From contig NZ_JAAQPI010000013.1 in NCBI RefSeq assembly GCF_011683955.1, positions 1-64,000 on the forward strand: a stretch of 64,000 nucleotides of DNA, in the 5' to 3' direction. Of this stretch, positions 35,447 to 44,026 are shown one piece after another (positions within the stretch are counted from its first letter, which is position 1; each line of letters starts with the position of its first letter). Made by a program: the position numbers and the translations under genes. The stretch is from Pseudomaricurvus alkylphenolicus (GTDB lineage: Bacteria; Pseudomonadota; Gammaproteobacteria; Pseudomonadales; Cellvibrionaceae). The notes under the pieces were generated by a model. That model saw nothing but the letters and a program-made list of their open reading frames with translations. It searched no databases and was not told where the DNA came from.

Positions 35447-36073
35447 TCAGAACAATTCCACATCTCCGGACTTGGGTTCAACGGAAATACTGCGACGATA
35501 CTCTTCTTCGCGCTTTTCAACAGTATCATTATGGCGACTTTTCAGTTTGCGCAGTTTTACCGCACCAGTATCGGAGAAATAAAGAACCTTGCGCGGAAAT
35601 ACCCCCCCGAGATCCTGGGCAGTGACCTCCAGAGATTCCTGACGTAAATAATCAAGCGCAAACTGGATGTTCTTCTCACCGATGTTGGTCATATTGGATA
35701 ACACCGCGCCACCGCCGAACAACTTGACTTCGAGCTGCTCCCTGCGGCCACCGGCCTTGAGTATGGCATTGATGAGGTACTCCATGGCCCAATTACCATA
35801 GCGAGCCGCGGCGCCAACCTGATTGTGATCCCAGCTGCTATGGTCCCCCGACATCGGCAGCATAAAGTGATTCATGCCACCAATACCAATCTTTCGATCA
35901 CGGACACAGGCCGAAATACACGAGCCCAGTACTGTGGCAATCATCTCTCCCTGGGTGCTGACATAGAACTGGCCCGGCAGTATCTTGGCGGCGGCAACGT
36001 TCATGCGCCGATCCCAATAGCGGTTAACATGGGAAAAACCGGAAAGGGGCTTGGGAAGTGTTGGGTGGGTCAA
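35447..36073 (-). CDS. cheD: CheD, chemoreceptor glutamine deamidase
   Basis: About 208 residues. CheD signatures are GFSHVNRYWDRR, the catalytic Cys in TVLGSCISACV and His in GGMNHFMLP, then KLFGGGAVLSNMTNIGEKN. CheD deamidates receptor glutamines and in some species stimulates CheB or binds CheC. The start is uncertain: there is no good ATG, and I chose the TTG at 36073 with GGAG eight bases upstream, giving MTHPTLPKPLSGF; a TTG at 36103 is possible. It sits between cheR and cheB2. Confidence 0.92.
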   Translation of the reverse strand: MTHPTLPKPLSGFSHVNRYWDRRMNVAAAKILPGQFYVSTQGEMIATVLGSCISACVRDRKIGIGGMNHFMLPMSGDHSSWDHNQVGAAARYGNWAMEYLINAILKAGGRREQLEVKLFGGGAVLSNMTNIGEKNIQFALDYLRQESLEVTAQDLGGVFPRKVLYFSDTGAVKLRKLKSRHNDTVEKREEEYRRSISVEPKSGDVELF

Positions 36074-36147
36074 GGAAACATCTCCATCCTGTGACAATTG
36101 CAATGTATTGCAGGGGCAGCCGCCGGGTTGATTACAGATAAACCAAG

Positions 36148-36990
36148 CTAACCCACTTTTTGGTAAATGGTCCTTCCCCGGGATACGAACCGGTTTGTCA
36201 CCTTATGCAGGCTTTCTGAGTGCCCTATAAAAAGATAGCCTCCTGGGGCCAAAAGGTCTGCATAACGATCAAATAGCGTACGCTGAGTGTCTTTATCGAA
36301 ATAAATGACAACGTTACGACAAAATATTACATCAAAAGGCCCCCTCATGGGCCAAGACTGCAATAGATTCAATGGCTTAAACGTGATGAGATTCCTCAGA
36401 CTATCTTTAACCCGAACTTCCTCTCCAACAGAATCACGCAGGAACCAACGTTTTTTGCGATCTTCAACAATACCGTCAATCCTATCGGCGCTGTAGACAC
36501 CGCGCTTGCCATGTGCCACTACATCGGTATCCAGATCTGTGGCCAGCACCCTGATATCCCAGCTTTCCACCGGCATTTTTTCTCTCAGGCACATGGCGAT
36601 GGAATAGGGTTCTTCCCCTGTGGAACAACCCGCAGACCAGATCCTGATGCGTCGACTGCCCTGATTATGGCGCAGCAGCTCGGGAAATACGTTTTGCACA
36701 AGAAAGTCGAAGTGGTGCTCTTCCCGGAAAAACGAGGTCAGATTGGTGGTGATTGCGTTGATGAAGTCTGTGATTTCATCGGAGCCATCAGCTGAGATGA
36801 GATCACAATAATCACGGAAAGATCCCAGCTGGCGGCGCCGTATTCGACGCGCCAGCCGGCTGTAGATCATGTTCTTTTTATGGTCCGTCAGTTTGATGCC
36901 GGTCAGCTCGTAAGCCACCTGCTTAATGTGCTCGAAATCCCGCTGGCTCATCGGAAATTCGCGCTCCATGTGAGAGGTGTTGGCGCTCAC
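36148..36990 (-). CDS. cheR: CheR, chemoreceptor methyltransferase
   Basis: 280 residues. N-terminal helical domain (FEHIKQVAYELTGIKL ... YSRLARRIRRRQLGSFRDYC) and the SAM-binding domain with RIRIWSAGCSTGEEPYSIAM, IRVLATDLDTDVV and FDVIFCRNVVIYFD. It methylates glutamates on receptors for adaptation. It starts with GTG at 36990, with GAGG upstream. It lies 40 bp after the PAS receptor, whose C-terminus ends EWEEF, a likely docking site for CheR. It is the only CheR in the window, so whether it also serves the main system is open. Confidence 0.94.
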   Translation of the reverse strand: MSANTSHMEREFPMSQRDFEHIKQVAYELTGIKLTDHKKNMIYSRLARRIRRRQLGSFRDYCDLISADGSDEITDFINAITTNLTSFFREEHHFDFLVQNVFPELLRHNQGSRRIRIWSAGCSTGEEPYSIAMCLREKMPVESWDIRVLATDLDTDVVAHGKRGVYSADRIDGIVEDRKKRWFLRDSVGEEVRVKDSLRNLITFKPLNLLQSWPMRGPFDVIFCRNVVIYFDKDTQRTLFDRYADLLAPGGYLFIGHSESLHKVTNRFVSRGRTIYQKVG

Positions 36991-37030
36991 GTTTTAACCT
37001 CGTGTGGTATCGGACTGTCCTGGGTTTTAC

Positions 37031-39376
37031 TCAGAATTCCTCCCACTCGTCGTCACTGCCCGGAGCATGCAATTGCTGAGGAGCAGAAGGTGGAGACAGT
37101 CTCGCAGCAGGTGAAGAGCTGACTACATGCAAGGAAGCCCCCTGGGATGGCGCCACCGCATTATTGTCGACGGTGAAGAAATCCATCATGGTTGCCATTC
37201 CGCGGGCCTGCTCGGCCATAGCTTCTCCGGCTGCAGAAGCTTGCTCCACCAGAGCCGCATTCTGCTGGGTCATATCATCCATCTGGGAAACCGCGGTATT
37301 GACCTGATCAATGCCGGAAGTTTGCTCCTGAGCCGCCTCACTGATCTCCCGCATCATGACGCTGACTCTCTCAACCGCACTGACGATTTCCTTAAGCGTG
37401 TCGCCGGAGTCATTCACCAATTGCGTACCGTCACCCACCTTGTTGACACTATCGCGGATCAACTCCTTGATCTCCTTGGCCGCACCAGCAGAGCGCTGTG
37501 CCAGGTTCCGCACCTCACCGGCGACTACCGCAAAGCCCCGGCCCTGCTCGCCCGCACGGGCCGCTTCCACCGCAGCGTTTAGCGCCAGCAAGTTGGTCTG
37601 GAAGGCAATTTCATCAATGACCCCGATAATATCCGAGATCTTCTTGCTGGAAGCATTGATTTCTTCCATCGCAGATACTGCCCGACTGACGACTTCACCA
37701 CCCTCTTGGGCCTTTTGTTGGGCTTCGCGGGAAAGGTCGTTGGCCTGCAAGGCATTTTCCGCACTCTGTTTCACCGTAGAGGTCATCTCTTCCATGCTGG
37801 AGGCCGTCTCCTCGAGCGACGAGGCCTGTTCTTCGGTGCGTTGGCTCAAATCGGAGTTACCCTGGGCGATTTCGTTCGCCGCAGAGGTGATGGCCACTGA
37901 AGAGGAACGGATATTACCGATCACTTCTGTCAATTTGTTGGCTGTTTCGTTGGCGTCATTCTTGAGCTGCCCAAACACGCCCTGGTAGTCCCGGGTGATG
38001 CGCTCAGTCAGGTCGCCCTTGGCCATGCTGCCCAACATACGAATCACGTCATTGAGCGCGACTTCAACCGTACCCACCAGATTGTTGAGCCCCTGACTGA
38101 GGTTGGCGAAGAAGCCTTCTTTGCCTTCCATGGACAACTGCCTGGTAAAATCACCGGAAGAAGCCGCGTCAACCATGGCATCAATCTCGGCCTCGATAGC
38201 TACCTCTGCAGTGCGATCCGCCCATTCCACCACCGTACCAATACGCTTGCCATCAACGATGATCGGATTGGCTATCAGCGCGAAAGTTCTGCCGCCAACC
38301 AGGATCTGGCCCCGATGCGTCGAGGCCAGGCGATCCAGCATACCGCGCTGATGGGCCGGGTTGCGGTGAAAAATATCCATATTGGAGCCAATCAACGTGG
38401 TGGTGTCAAAGTTGCTCAGCTGTGTGCGAATATCAGATTCTGCGGTACGCATCATGCCCGTGATCGAGTCATTCATGTAGATAATATTGTATTTGTCATC
38501 CGCAATCATGACGTTGGCGGTGACATTATCCAGAGCTTGTTTGATACGTTTGTTTTCTGCGGCTATCGCGGCTTCTTCACGCTGCTTTCGTACGTCATCA
38601 GTCTTGTCGTACCACTCGACAATCGTTCCAAGGCGTTCACCATCGTCACCAATCCACGGCGAGGCAATAAGCCCGAAGACCAATTCACCCAATTCCAGAT
38701 CTGTTTTGTAGGCTTGAGTCAGTCGGCTGAGCATTCCCCGCTGGTGGGCCGGATTCTGATGGAAGTCGTCGACGCAGGTACCCACCAGCGTGTCCACAGA
38801 GAAATTGGGCAGATGCTGGCGCAACTCCGTCTGTCTGTGACGCAGCATTTTTTCCACCTGATCATTCATATAAACAATGGTCAGATCATTGTCCGCCAAC
38901 ATCACATTGGCTTGCGCCACCTTGAGGGCATTAGCAATATTGGCATTTTTGCGACTGATTTCCGCCTGGCGTTTTTGCTCGGTAACGTCCGAAGCAAACT
39001 TCACCACCTTGACAATTTTCCCATGCTTGTCGAACACGGGGTTATAGGAGGCCTGAATCCATACGTCACGCCCGTCCTTGGCGACCCGTCGATATTCCCC
39101 GGTTTCAAATTCCCCCCGATTTAGCCGCTGCCAGAACTGCTGGTATTCGAGACTGTTTTTGTACTCCGTATCGACAAACATACTGTGGTGCTGCCCCTGG
39201 ATTTCACCCAGCGTGTAGCCCAACACGGACAGAAAATTGTTGTTCGCCGTAATGATGGTCCCGTCCAGCCGGAACTCGATCACCGCCTGCACTTTATCCA
39301 GTGCAGCCATTTTCGCTCTCAACTCATCCAACTCTTCCGTGTTGGACATTCCCAATAATTCCAGCATCTTGTTCAT
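37031..39376 (-). CDS. Soluble triple-PAS methyl-accepting chemotaxis receptor with C-terminal EWEEF
   Basis: About 781 residues from the ATG at 39376. No transmembrane segment, so cytoplasmic. Three PAS-like domains: about 25-140 (VIEFRLDGTIITANNNFLSVLGY), 150-270 (VMLADNDLTIVYMNDQVEKML) and 280-395 (VMIADDKYNIIYMNDSITGMM); the second and third share NPAHQRGMLxRL and VGTIVEW-like blocks and look like a duplication. A HAMP-like segment (VIRMLGSMAKGDLTERI) leads to the signalling hairpin tip IAFQTNLLALNAAVEAARAGEQG. The protein ends DDEWEEF, a pentapeptide of the xWxxF type that binds CheR. It resembles Aer/McpB-like energy or redox sensors; the ligand or cofactor is unknown. Internal gene of the second che operon. 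Confidence 0.92.
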   Translation of the reverse strand: MNKMLELLGMSNTEELDELRAKMAALDKVQAVIEFRLDGTIITANNNFLSVLGYTLGEIQGQHHSMFVDTEYKNSLEYQQFWQRLNRGEFETGEYRRVAKDGRDVWIQASYNPVFDKHGKIVKVVKFASDVTEQKRQAEISRKNANIANALKVAQANVMLADNDLTIVYMNDQVEKMLRHRQTELRQHLPNFSVDTLVGTCVDDFHQNPAHQRGMLSRLTQAYKTDLELGELVFGLIASPWIGDDGERLGTIVEWYDKTDDVRKQREEAAIAAENKRIKQALDNVTANVMIADDKYNIIYMNDSITGMMRTAESDIRTQLSNFDTTTLIGSNMDIFHRNPAHQRGMLDRLASTHRGQILVGGRTFALIANPIIVDGKRIGTVVEWADRTAEVAIEAEIDAMVDAASSGDFTRQLSMEGKEGFFANLSQGLNNLVGTVEVALNDVIRMLGSMAKGDLTERITRDYQGVFGQLKNDANETANKLTEVIGNIRSSSVAITSAANEIAQGNSDLSQRTEEQASSLEETASSMEEMTSTVKQSAENALQANDLSREAQQKAQEGGEVVSRAVSAMEEINASSKKISDIIGVIDEIAFQTNLLALNAAVEAARAGEQGRGFAVVAGEVRNLAQRSAGAAKEIKELIRDSVNKVGDGTQLVNDSGDTLKEIVSAVERVSVMMREISEAAQEQTSGIDQVNTAVSQMDDMTQQNAALVEQASAAGEAMAEQARGMATMMDFFTVDNNAVAPSQGASLHVVSSSPAARLSPPSAPQQLHAPGSDDEWEEF

Positions 39377-39449
39377 CGTATACTTACTCCAGCCCGCAGG
39401 CATTATTCGAGGGCCCTAAACCACCGCCCATGACCACTCTTTCAGTCCC

Positions 39450-40007
39450 TTACTGCGTTGCAGCGAGTTTAGCCGAGACCTCCGCCAGATCCGGAAGTTC
39501 GTCCATGTTTAACAGTTTGTCGATCTCCAACAGAATCACCATCTTGTCATCAACATTTACCAGTCCCCTGATATAGTCGGTGCTGACAGAATCACCCAGA
39601 TCCGGTGCCGCTTTCATATCGTCCATTGCCAGATTGTAGACATCGGACACGGCATCAACCACGATGCCCATTATGCGGCTGCCGGAACCTCCCACCACTT
39701 TCAGCACTATCACCACTGTCACCGGTGTGTACTCGATTGCCTCCAGGCCAAAGCATTGGCGCAAATCGACAATCGGTACAATGGTACCCCGGAGGTTGAT
39801 CACACCCTTGATATTCGGTGGTGCATTGGGAATGGGGGTCGCTGATTCCCACCCGCGAATCTCCTGAACACAGAGAATGTCAACTCCGTACTCCTCCCCG
39901 GCCATGATAAAGGTAAGAAACTGATCGCCGTCATTACTATTGGCGACGCCATTATCCAAGGCGTGTTTTTCGCTGCCGTCCTGTGTTGTGGTATTGACCA
40001 TTTGCAT
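39450..40007 (-). CDS. cheW: CheW2, coupling protein of the second chemosensory operon
   Basis: 185 residues. CheW domain with QFLTFIMAGEEYGVDILCVQEIRGW, PPNIKGVINLRGTIVPIVDLRQCFGL and MGIVVDAVSDVYNL. It has longer N- and C-terminal tails than the CheW at 6737-7222. It lies between cheA2 (14 bp upstream) and the soluble receptor. Start ATG at 40007, with GAGG eight bases upstream. Confidence 0.93.
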   Translation of the reverse strand: MQMVNTTTQDGSEKHALDNGVANSNDGDQFLTFIMAGEEYGVDILCVQEIRGWESATPIPNAPPNIKGVINLRGTIVPIVDLRQCFGLEAIEYTPVTVVIVLKVVGGSGSRIMGIVVDAVSDVYNLAMDDMKAAPDLGDSVSTDYIRGLVNVDDKMVILLEIDKLLNMDELPDLAEVSAKLAATQ

Positions 40008-40021
40008 CCAATCAACCTCGA

Positions 40022-42550
40022 TTATGCGTATTGATTCAATTCTTGGTGCGAGCTGGCAAGCGAGGACACTCTCGAGCGCAGCTGATGATTGATGCCCGCC
40101 AGTTTAACCAAACCGGGAATATCCAGAATCAGGGCAACGGTACCATCACCGAGAATGGTCGCGCCCGAAATACCTTCAACCCGCTGATAATTCTGCTCCA
40201 GGCTTTTGATCACCACTTGCTGCTGTGCAAGCAATTCGTCCACCACGATGCCCACCTTTTCTCCATCGCATTCCACAACAACCAGCAGGGATTCATCCAG
40301 ATCATGGAATTCCGGTTCGACACAAAAAATATCAAATAAGCGAATAATGGGGACGTATTCGTCGCGCAATTGAAACACATCACACCCTCCCGCCACTTGA
40401 TTAATCATCTTTTGTTCGCTCTGCAATGACTCCACTATGGAAACCAGCGGAAAGATGTAGGTTTCCTTGCCAACGCGAACCAGCTGGCCATCGAGAATGG
40501 CCAGTGTCAGGGGCAAGCGAATGGTAATGCGTGATCCGGTTCCTTCAGTGGAGTTGATTTCCACGCTGCCATTGAGTTCCTGGATATTTCGGCGGACCAC
40601 ATCCATGCCGACTCCACGGCCGGAGACGTCACTCACTTCTTGAGCGGTGGAAAATCCCGGCTGGAAAATCAGATCGTGTACTTGCTCATTGCTGAGCTGA
40701 CTGGCATCTTTAGACGACAACATACCGTTGTCGATGGCTTTTTGCAGAATGCGCTCTCGATTCAGTCCCTTGCCATCATCGGTGATTTCTATAACAACAT
40801 TGCCGCCCTGATGGTAGGCATTGAGAGTAATAGTACCGGATTCCGTCTTTCCTGATTGAAGACGTTCCTCTGGGGTTTCAATACCATGATCAATGGCATT
40901 GCGAACCAGATGTACCAGTGGGTCACCGATTTTTTCCATCACCGTTTTGTCGAGTTCAGTCTGCTCGCCGAGCATCTTCAGCTCAATTTTTTTGTTGAGC
41001 CGTCGACTCAAGTCGCGAACCATGCGCGGAAAGCGGCTGAAGGTAAAACTGATGGGCAGCATCCGAATACGCATGACGCTTTCCTGCAGCTCACGGGTAT
41101 TCTGTTCCAGTTGACTCAGACCTTCGAGTAATTTGGGCAGGTCGTCGATTTCGAACTCGTTGCCCAATTGGCCCAACATGGACTGGGTGATCACCAGCTC
41201 GCCCACCATATTGATAAGTGTATCGACTTTATCAATACCCACACGGATTGAGGTCGATTCGGTTTTGGCGGGGCCTGCGGCGGCTGGAGTGGTTTCCGCA
41301 GCGCGAGCGGCGGGTATGGTTGCTGCTGCGGATGGCGTTTGTGCGGCGGTTTCCTCTTGCGGTTCAACACTCGGGGTAGCAACAACGGCAGCGGCCTCAG
41401 CCGCCTGCGCAACAATCACGGCGGATGAGTCGGCTGATGGCGCCTCAGACACGTCCGCGTCTTCACGATCAGCGACATCGGTGGCGCCTGCGTTTTGCTC
41501 AATCACCAAATCGGAGTCATCCACCACCCACTCAAAGGCTTCGTCGATGGCTTCACGCTCAACATCAGCGGGTAATTGCAATCGCCAACCAAGATAACTC
41601 GACTCAGGGTTAATGGTGCTCCAGTCCGGCATCCGAGTGACATCTGCCTCCACCTGAAGTGTACCCAGATCCGCCAATTCCCGAAAAATTCGCAAGGGTT
41701 CATTACCGGTGCGTAGAATATCCTCGCCGGGTCGGAAATTGATTTTCCATCCCGCCCCTGCAGAGGAACTGGATTCTTCTGCCGCCGATGAAGACTGCTC
41801 ACAGGCCAAACGAATATCCAGTTCCGATTCGTCGGCGACCCATTCGAACACCTCGACAATGGAGTCGCGGTCGATACGGTCGCGAAAGATGATCTCAAAG
41901 CCCAGGAAACAGCCTTCGGGTTCCAACCCGGAAAAAGAAGGCAGCCGATCGAGCAGCGGCGTCACAGAGATGCGTCCCAACTCTGCGAGCTCCCGCAGCA
42001 TTCGCAGTGGCTCATTACCGGTGCGCAGCACATCACGCCCCGGTCGGAAAATGATACGCCAGGGACCATCGGTTTGAGGGGCATCAGGTTGTGCGGTTGC
42101 CGCTTCCATCAAAGCCTCTGCATCGGTAACCGGAGGCTCGCCCGTTTGAGTAGCTGCGGGGTCAGAGGCGAGAATTTCTTCAAACTCCGCCTGCAATTGA
42201 TTGGGACCGGCTTTATCCGGCTCCTGGCCCTGCTGCAGCGCGTGCAGCAAATCACGCAGGCAATCCACAGACTGCAGGAACAGATCAATGTCTTCCTGGC
42301 GAATCGAACGGGTACCGGAACGAATTTCGTCCAGCAGGGTTTCAAGCACGTGGGTAAATTCCGCCACGATAGAAAACCCGAAAGTTGCGCTTCCCCCTTT
42401 AATGGAGTGCGCAGCCCTGAAAATGGTATTGATCGTTTCAGTGTCGACGGCGGCCGGGTCTAACTCCATCAACGCCGATTCCATGGCATCAAGCCCTTCG
42501 AAGCTTTCCTCAAAGAAGACTTGATGGAACTGCGACAGGTCGACACTCAT
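40022..42550 (-). CDS. cheA: CheA2, histidine kinase of the second operon with a duplicated P2-like domain
   Basis: 842 residues. Hpt domain with phospho-His48 in FRAAHSIKGGSATFG. Residues about 163-247 and 267-351 are two copies of one domain (FRPG-x-D-(V/I)LRTGNEPLR ... EL(A)xLG ... FEWV(A/V)D), in the place where one P2/regulator-binding domain is normally found. An Ala/Pro linker follows, then the dimer, ATPase (NAIDHGIE, TDDGKGLN, GRGVGMDVV) and CheW-like domains. It should phosphorylate the CheY2 encoded just upstream and CheB2. It lies 5 bp after cheY2 and 14 bp before cheW2. Confidence 0.94.
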   Translation of the reverse strand: MSVDLSQFHQVFFEESFEGLDAMESALMELDPAAVDTETINTIFRAAHSIKGGSATFGFSIVAEFTHVLETLLDEIRSGTRSIRQEDIDLFLQSVDCLRDLLHALQQGQEPDKAGPNQLQAEFEEILASDPAATQTGEPPVTDAEALMEAATAQPDAPQTDGPWRIIFRPGRDVLRTGNEPLRMLRELAELGRISVTPLLDRLPSFSGLEPEGCFLGFEIIFRDRIDRDSIVEVFEWVADESELDIRLACEQSSSAAEESSSSAGAGWKINFRPGEDILRTGNEPLRIFRELADLGTLQVEADVTRMPDWSTINPESSYLGWRLQLPADVEREAIDEAFEWVVDDSDLVIEQNAGATDVADREDADVSEAPSADSSAVIVAQAAEAAAVVATPSVEPQEETAAQTPSAAATIPAARAAETTPAAAGPAKTESTSIRVGIDKVDTLINMVGELVITQSMLGQLGNEFEIDDLPKLLEGLSQLEQNTRELQESVMRIRMLPISFTFSRFPRMVRDLSRRLNKKIELKMLGEQTELDKTVMEKIGDPLVHLVRNAIDHGIETPEERLQSGKTESGTITLNAYHQGGNVVIEITDDGKGLNRERILQKAIDNGMLSSKDASQLSNEQVHDLIFQPGFSTAQEVSDVSGRGVGMDVVRRNIQELNGSVEINSTEGTGSRITIRLPLTLAILDGQLVRVGKETYIFPLVSIVESLQSEQKMINQVAGGCDVFQLRDEYVPIIRLFDIFCVEPEFHDLDESLLVVVECDGEKVGIVVDELLAQQQVVIKSLEQNYQRVEGISGATILGDGTVALILDIPGLVKLAGINHQLRSRVSSLASSHQELNQYA
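41498..42064 (-). repeat. Tandem duplication of an ~85-residue domain within cheA2
   Basis: Two ~85-codon units separated by about 20 residues of Ser/Ala/Glu linker. Shared landmarks are W(R/K)I(I/N)FRPG, DxLRTGNEPLR, RELA(E/D)LG, (L/M)P(S/D)(F/W)S, (G/S)(C/Y)(F/L)GW/F and FEWV-D(E/D)S(E/D)L. The divergence between the copies indicates an old duplication. Confidence 0.85.
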
Positions 42551-42555
42551 GGCGA

Positions 42556-42915
42556 TTACAACACCTTCTTGATTGTGGCCAATAATTGATCAGGATTGAA
42601 AGGTTTAACAATCCAGCCAGTCGCACCTGCAGATTTGCCCTGCATTTTTTTGTCCATGCTCGATTCCGTGGTCAGCATCAAAATCGGAGTGAATTTATAG
42701 CTGGGCAACTTGCGCAATTCGGCAATCAGTGCAATGCCGTCCATATTGGGCATATTGACGTCAGAGATGACCAGATCCACCGCTCCCTTACGGGCAATGC
42801 CAAGCGCTTCAACACCATCTGACGCTTCAACCACGTCATGGCCAGCGCCCTTGAGTGTAAAAGAAACCATCTGCCGCATAGACGCGGAATCATCGACGGC
42901 TAAAATCTTTGCCAT
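42556..42915 (-). CDS. cheY: CheY2, stand-alone receiver protein of the second chemosensory operon
   Basis: 119 residues, a single receiver domain: AVDDSASMRQM, phospho-Asp in VISDVNMPNMDG, LTTES (switch Thr) and VKPFNPDQLL. Sequence type is closer to CheY proteins of secondary systems than to the motor-binding CheY at 16051. Whether it binds FliM is not decidable here. It lies 32 bp after the STAS gene and 5 bp before cheA2. Confidence 0.92.
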   Translation of the reverse strand: MAKILAVDDSASMRQMVSFTLKGAGHDVVEASDGVEALGIARKGAVDLVISDVNMPNMDGIALIAELRKLPSYKFTPILMLTTESSMDKKMQGKSAGATGWIVKPFNPDQLLATIKKVL

Positions 42916-42947
42916 AGTTACTTCTCCGGTGACTAAAGAGGGGAATA

Positions 42948-43232
42948 TTAGAAGGAATCCAAAGCCAGATGAGACTTCAGGCCGAGCTGTTCACTGGCAT
43001 CGAGCAATGCGGTCGACGCACCGCTCCAGCTGACGCTGGCACTGCTTTTCTGCAACGTCTGGATAAACACGTAGATGAGTTGCAAACCCGCAGTATCCGC
43101 ACGCTGAACATCGGCGCCATTGAGAATCACATCCTCAGTGCCATTGGTCAGGGGTTCCAAGTCGTGATGAAGACTTTCCGCGTTGGCAATGGTCAAATTG
43201 TCGGGCAAATCCACAGTTTTAACTGCAGTCAC
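42948..43232 (-). CDS. STAS-domain protein heading the second chemosensory operon
   Basis: 94 residues, a minimal STAS domain with NLTIANAESLHHDLEPL and the usual phosphorylation-loop position DVQRADTAGLQLIYVF, in which Thr stands where many members have Ser. The start is GTG at 43232, preceded by AGGAG. A strong FliA promoter is about 45 bp upstream, so it is the first gene of the STAS-cheY-cheA-cheW-mcp-cheR-cheD-cheB operon. STAS proteins of this kind are common at the head of secondary che operons but have no settled function there. Confidence 0.85.
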   Translation of the reverse strand: MTAVKTVDLPDNLTIANAESLHHDLEPLTNGTEDVILNGADVQRADTAGLQLIYVFIQTLQKSSASVSWSGASTALLDASEQLGLKSHLALDSF

Positions 43233-43277
43233 TTAGTAGCTCCTTCGTTCTTTCCCTGTGTCGTTCTGTTTCGCTAG

Positions 43278-43304
43278 CTATCGGTCATTCCCTTTGGAAC
43301 TTTA
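43278..43304 (-). promoter_or_regulatory. Strong sigma-28 (FliA) promoter for the second chemosensory operon
   Basis: Minus strand TAAAGTTC - 11 bp - ACCGATAG, matching the FliA consensus TAAAGTTT-N11-GCCGATAA at 7 of 8 and 6 of 8 positions with exact spacing. It lies 45 bp before the GTG of the STAS gene. The rest of the 339-bp gap (43233-43571) is A/T-rich and holds two short hairpins but no gene. Confidence 0.8.
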
Positions 43305-43500
43305 CAGTCTGATCCCGATATTTAGTCTAGACGATATTTTGACTTTCGCGTTACACAGTGAAAATCTTCACATTAGAAGGATTTTAACGCCAAAAAAGGC
43401 GTTTGGCTGCGGAAAATTGGCGATCAAGATAAATCTCGGGCACTTGAAATCACCTCTGCACATCAATACGGCGAATTGAGTGGATGTCAGACAAGATTCT

Positions 43501-43524
43501 CGGATTTACAAAAAAGAAAATCCG
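43501..43524. terminator. Hairpin downstream of fliJ, weak terminator candidate
   Basis: Inverted repeat CGGATTT / AAATCCG with an A-rich (T-rich on the minus strand) loop, about 50 bp after the fliJ stop. A second small hairpin, AACGCC / GGCGTT, lies at 43386-43403. Neither has a clear T-run after it, so termination of the fliE-J unit is inferred from position. Confidence 0.35.
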
Positions 43525-43571
43525 CGCTCTGTATAGGGGTAAAGAATGTAAGGATTAAGTGCCCATTGCCG

Positions 43572-44015
43572 TTATTGGCGCGTCAACCGGGCTAAGCCTG
43601 ACAGCTCATCCAATTCCTTCTGTAACTGCTTTTCCAGTAATTGGTTTTCACCCTGTTTCAAGCGCTCAATAAGCTGCTCAATACTTTGGCGGCGCCGATA
43701 ACACAATTGCCAGTTTTTCAGGGCCTGCTCTTCCGCCTGTTTCAATTGCTGGAGCTGCTGTTGCTGGCTCTGCTGCACATCCATCAACTGTTGCAGAAAA
43801 CGGCGGTCATTGATGATCGACTCGGCATGCAAACCGCTGCGCGGTTGATTGAGCCGTTGAACATACTCCTGTTGGTAAGCCGTAATCTGTTGCAGCTGCT
43901 GTTCACCCTGCTCCACCTGCTGGCGACTGTGGCGCAGTCCGTCGGCAGCATTCTGTTCAGCCCGTTCGACCAATTGCAACACCACCACCATGCGGCGCGA
44001 ACGTTTAACAGCCAC
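43572..44015 (-). CDS. fliJ: FliJ, flagellar export chaperone / ATPase stalk
   Basis: 147 residues, almost wholly helical and Gln/Leu/Arg-rich, forming the antiparallel coiled coil typical of FliJ (VLQLVERAEQNAADGLRHSRQQVEQGEQQL ... RRRQSIEQLIERLKQGE). FliJ sits in the centre of the FliI hexamer. The start is GTG at 44015, with AGGA nine bases upstream; an in-frame ATG follows at codon 9. It lies 11 bp after fliI and ends the fliE-F-G-H-I-J run. Confidence 0.9.
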   Translation of the reverse strand: MAVKRSRRMVVVLQLVERAEQNAADGLRHSRQQVEQGEQQLQQITAYQQEYVQRLNQPRSGLHAESIINDRRFLQQLMDVQQSQQQQLQQLKQAEEQALKNWQLCYRRRQSIEQLIERLKQGENQLLEKQLQKELDELSGLARLTRQ

Positions 44016-44026
44016 TTTGTCTCATC

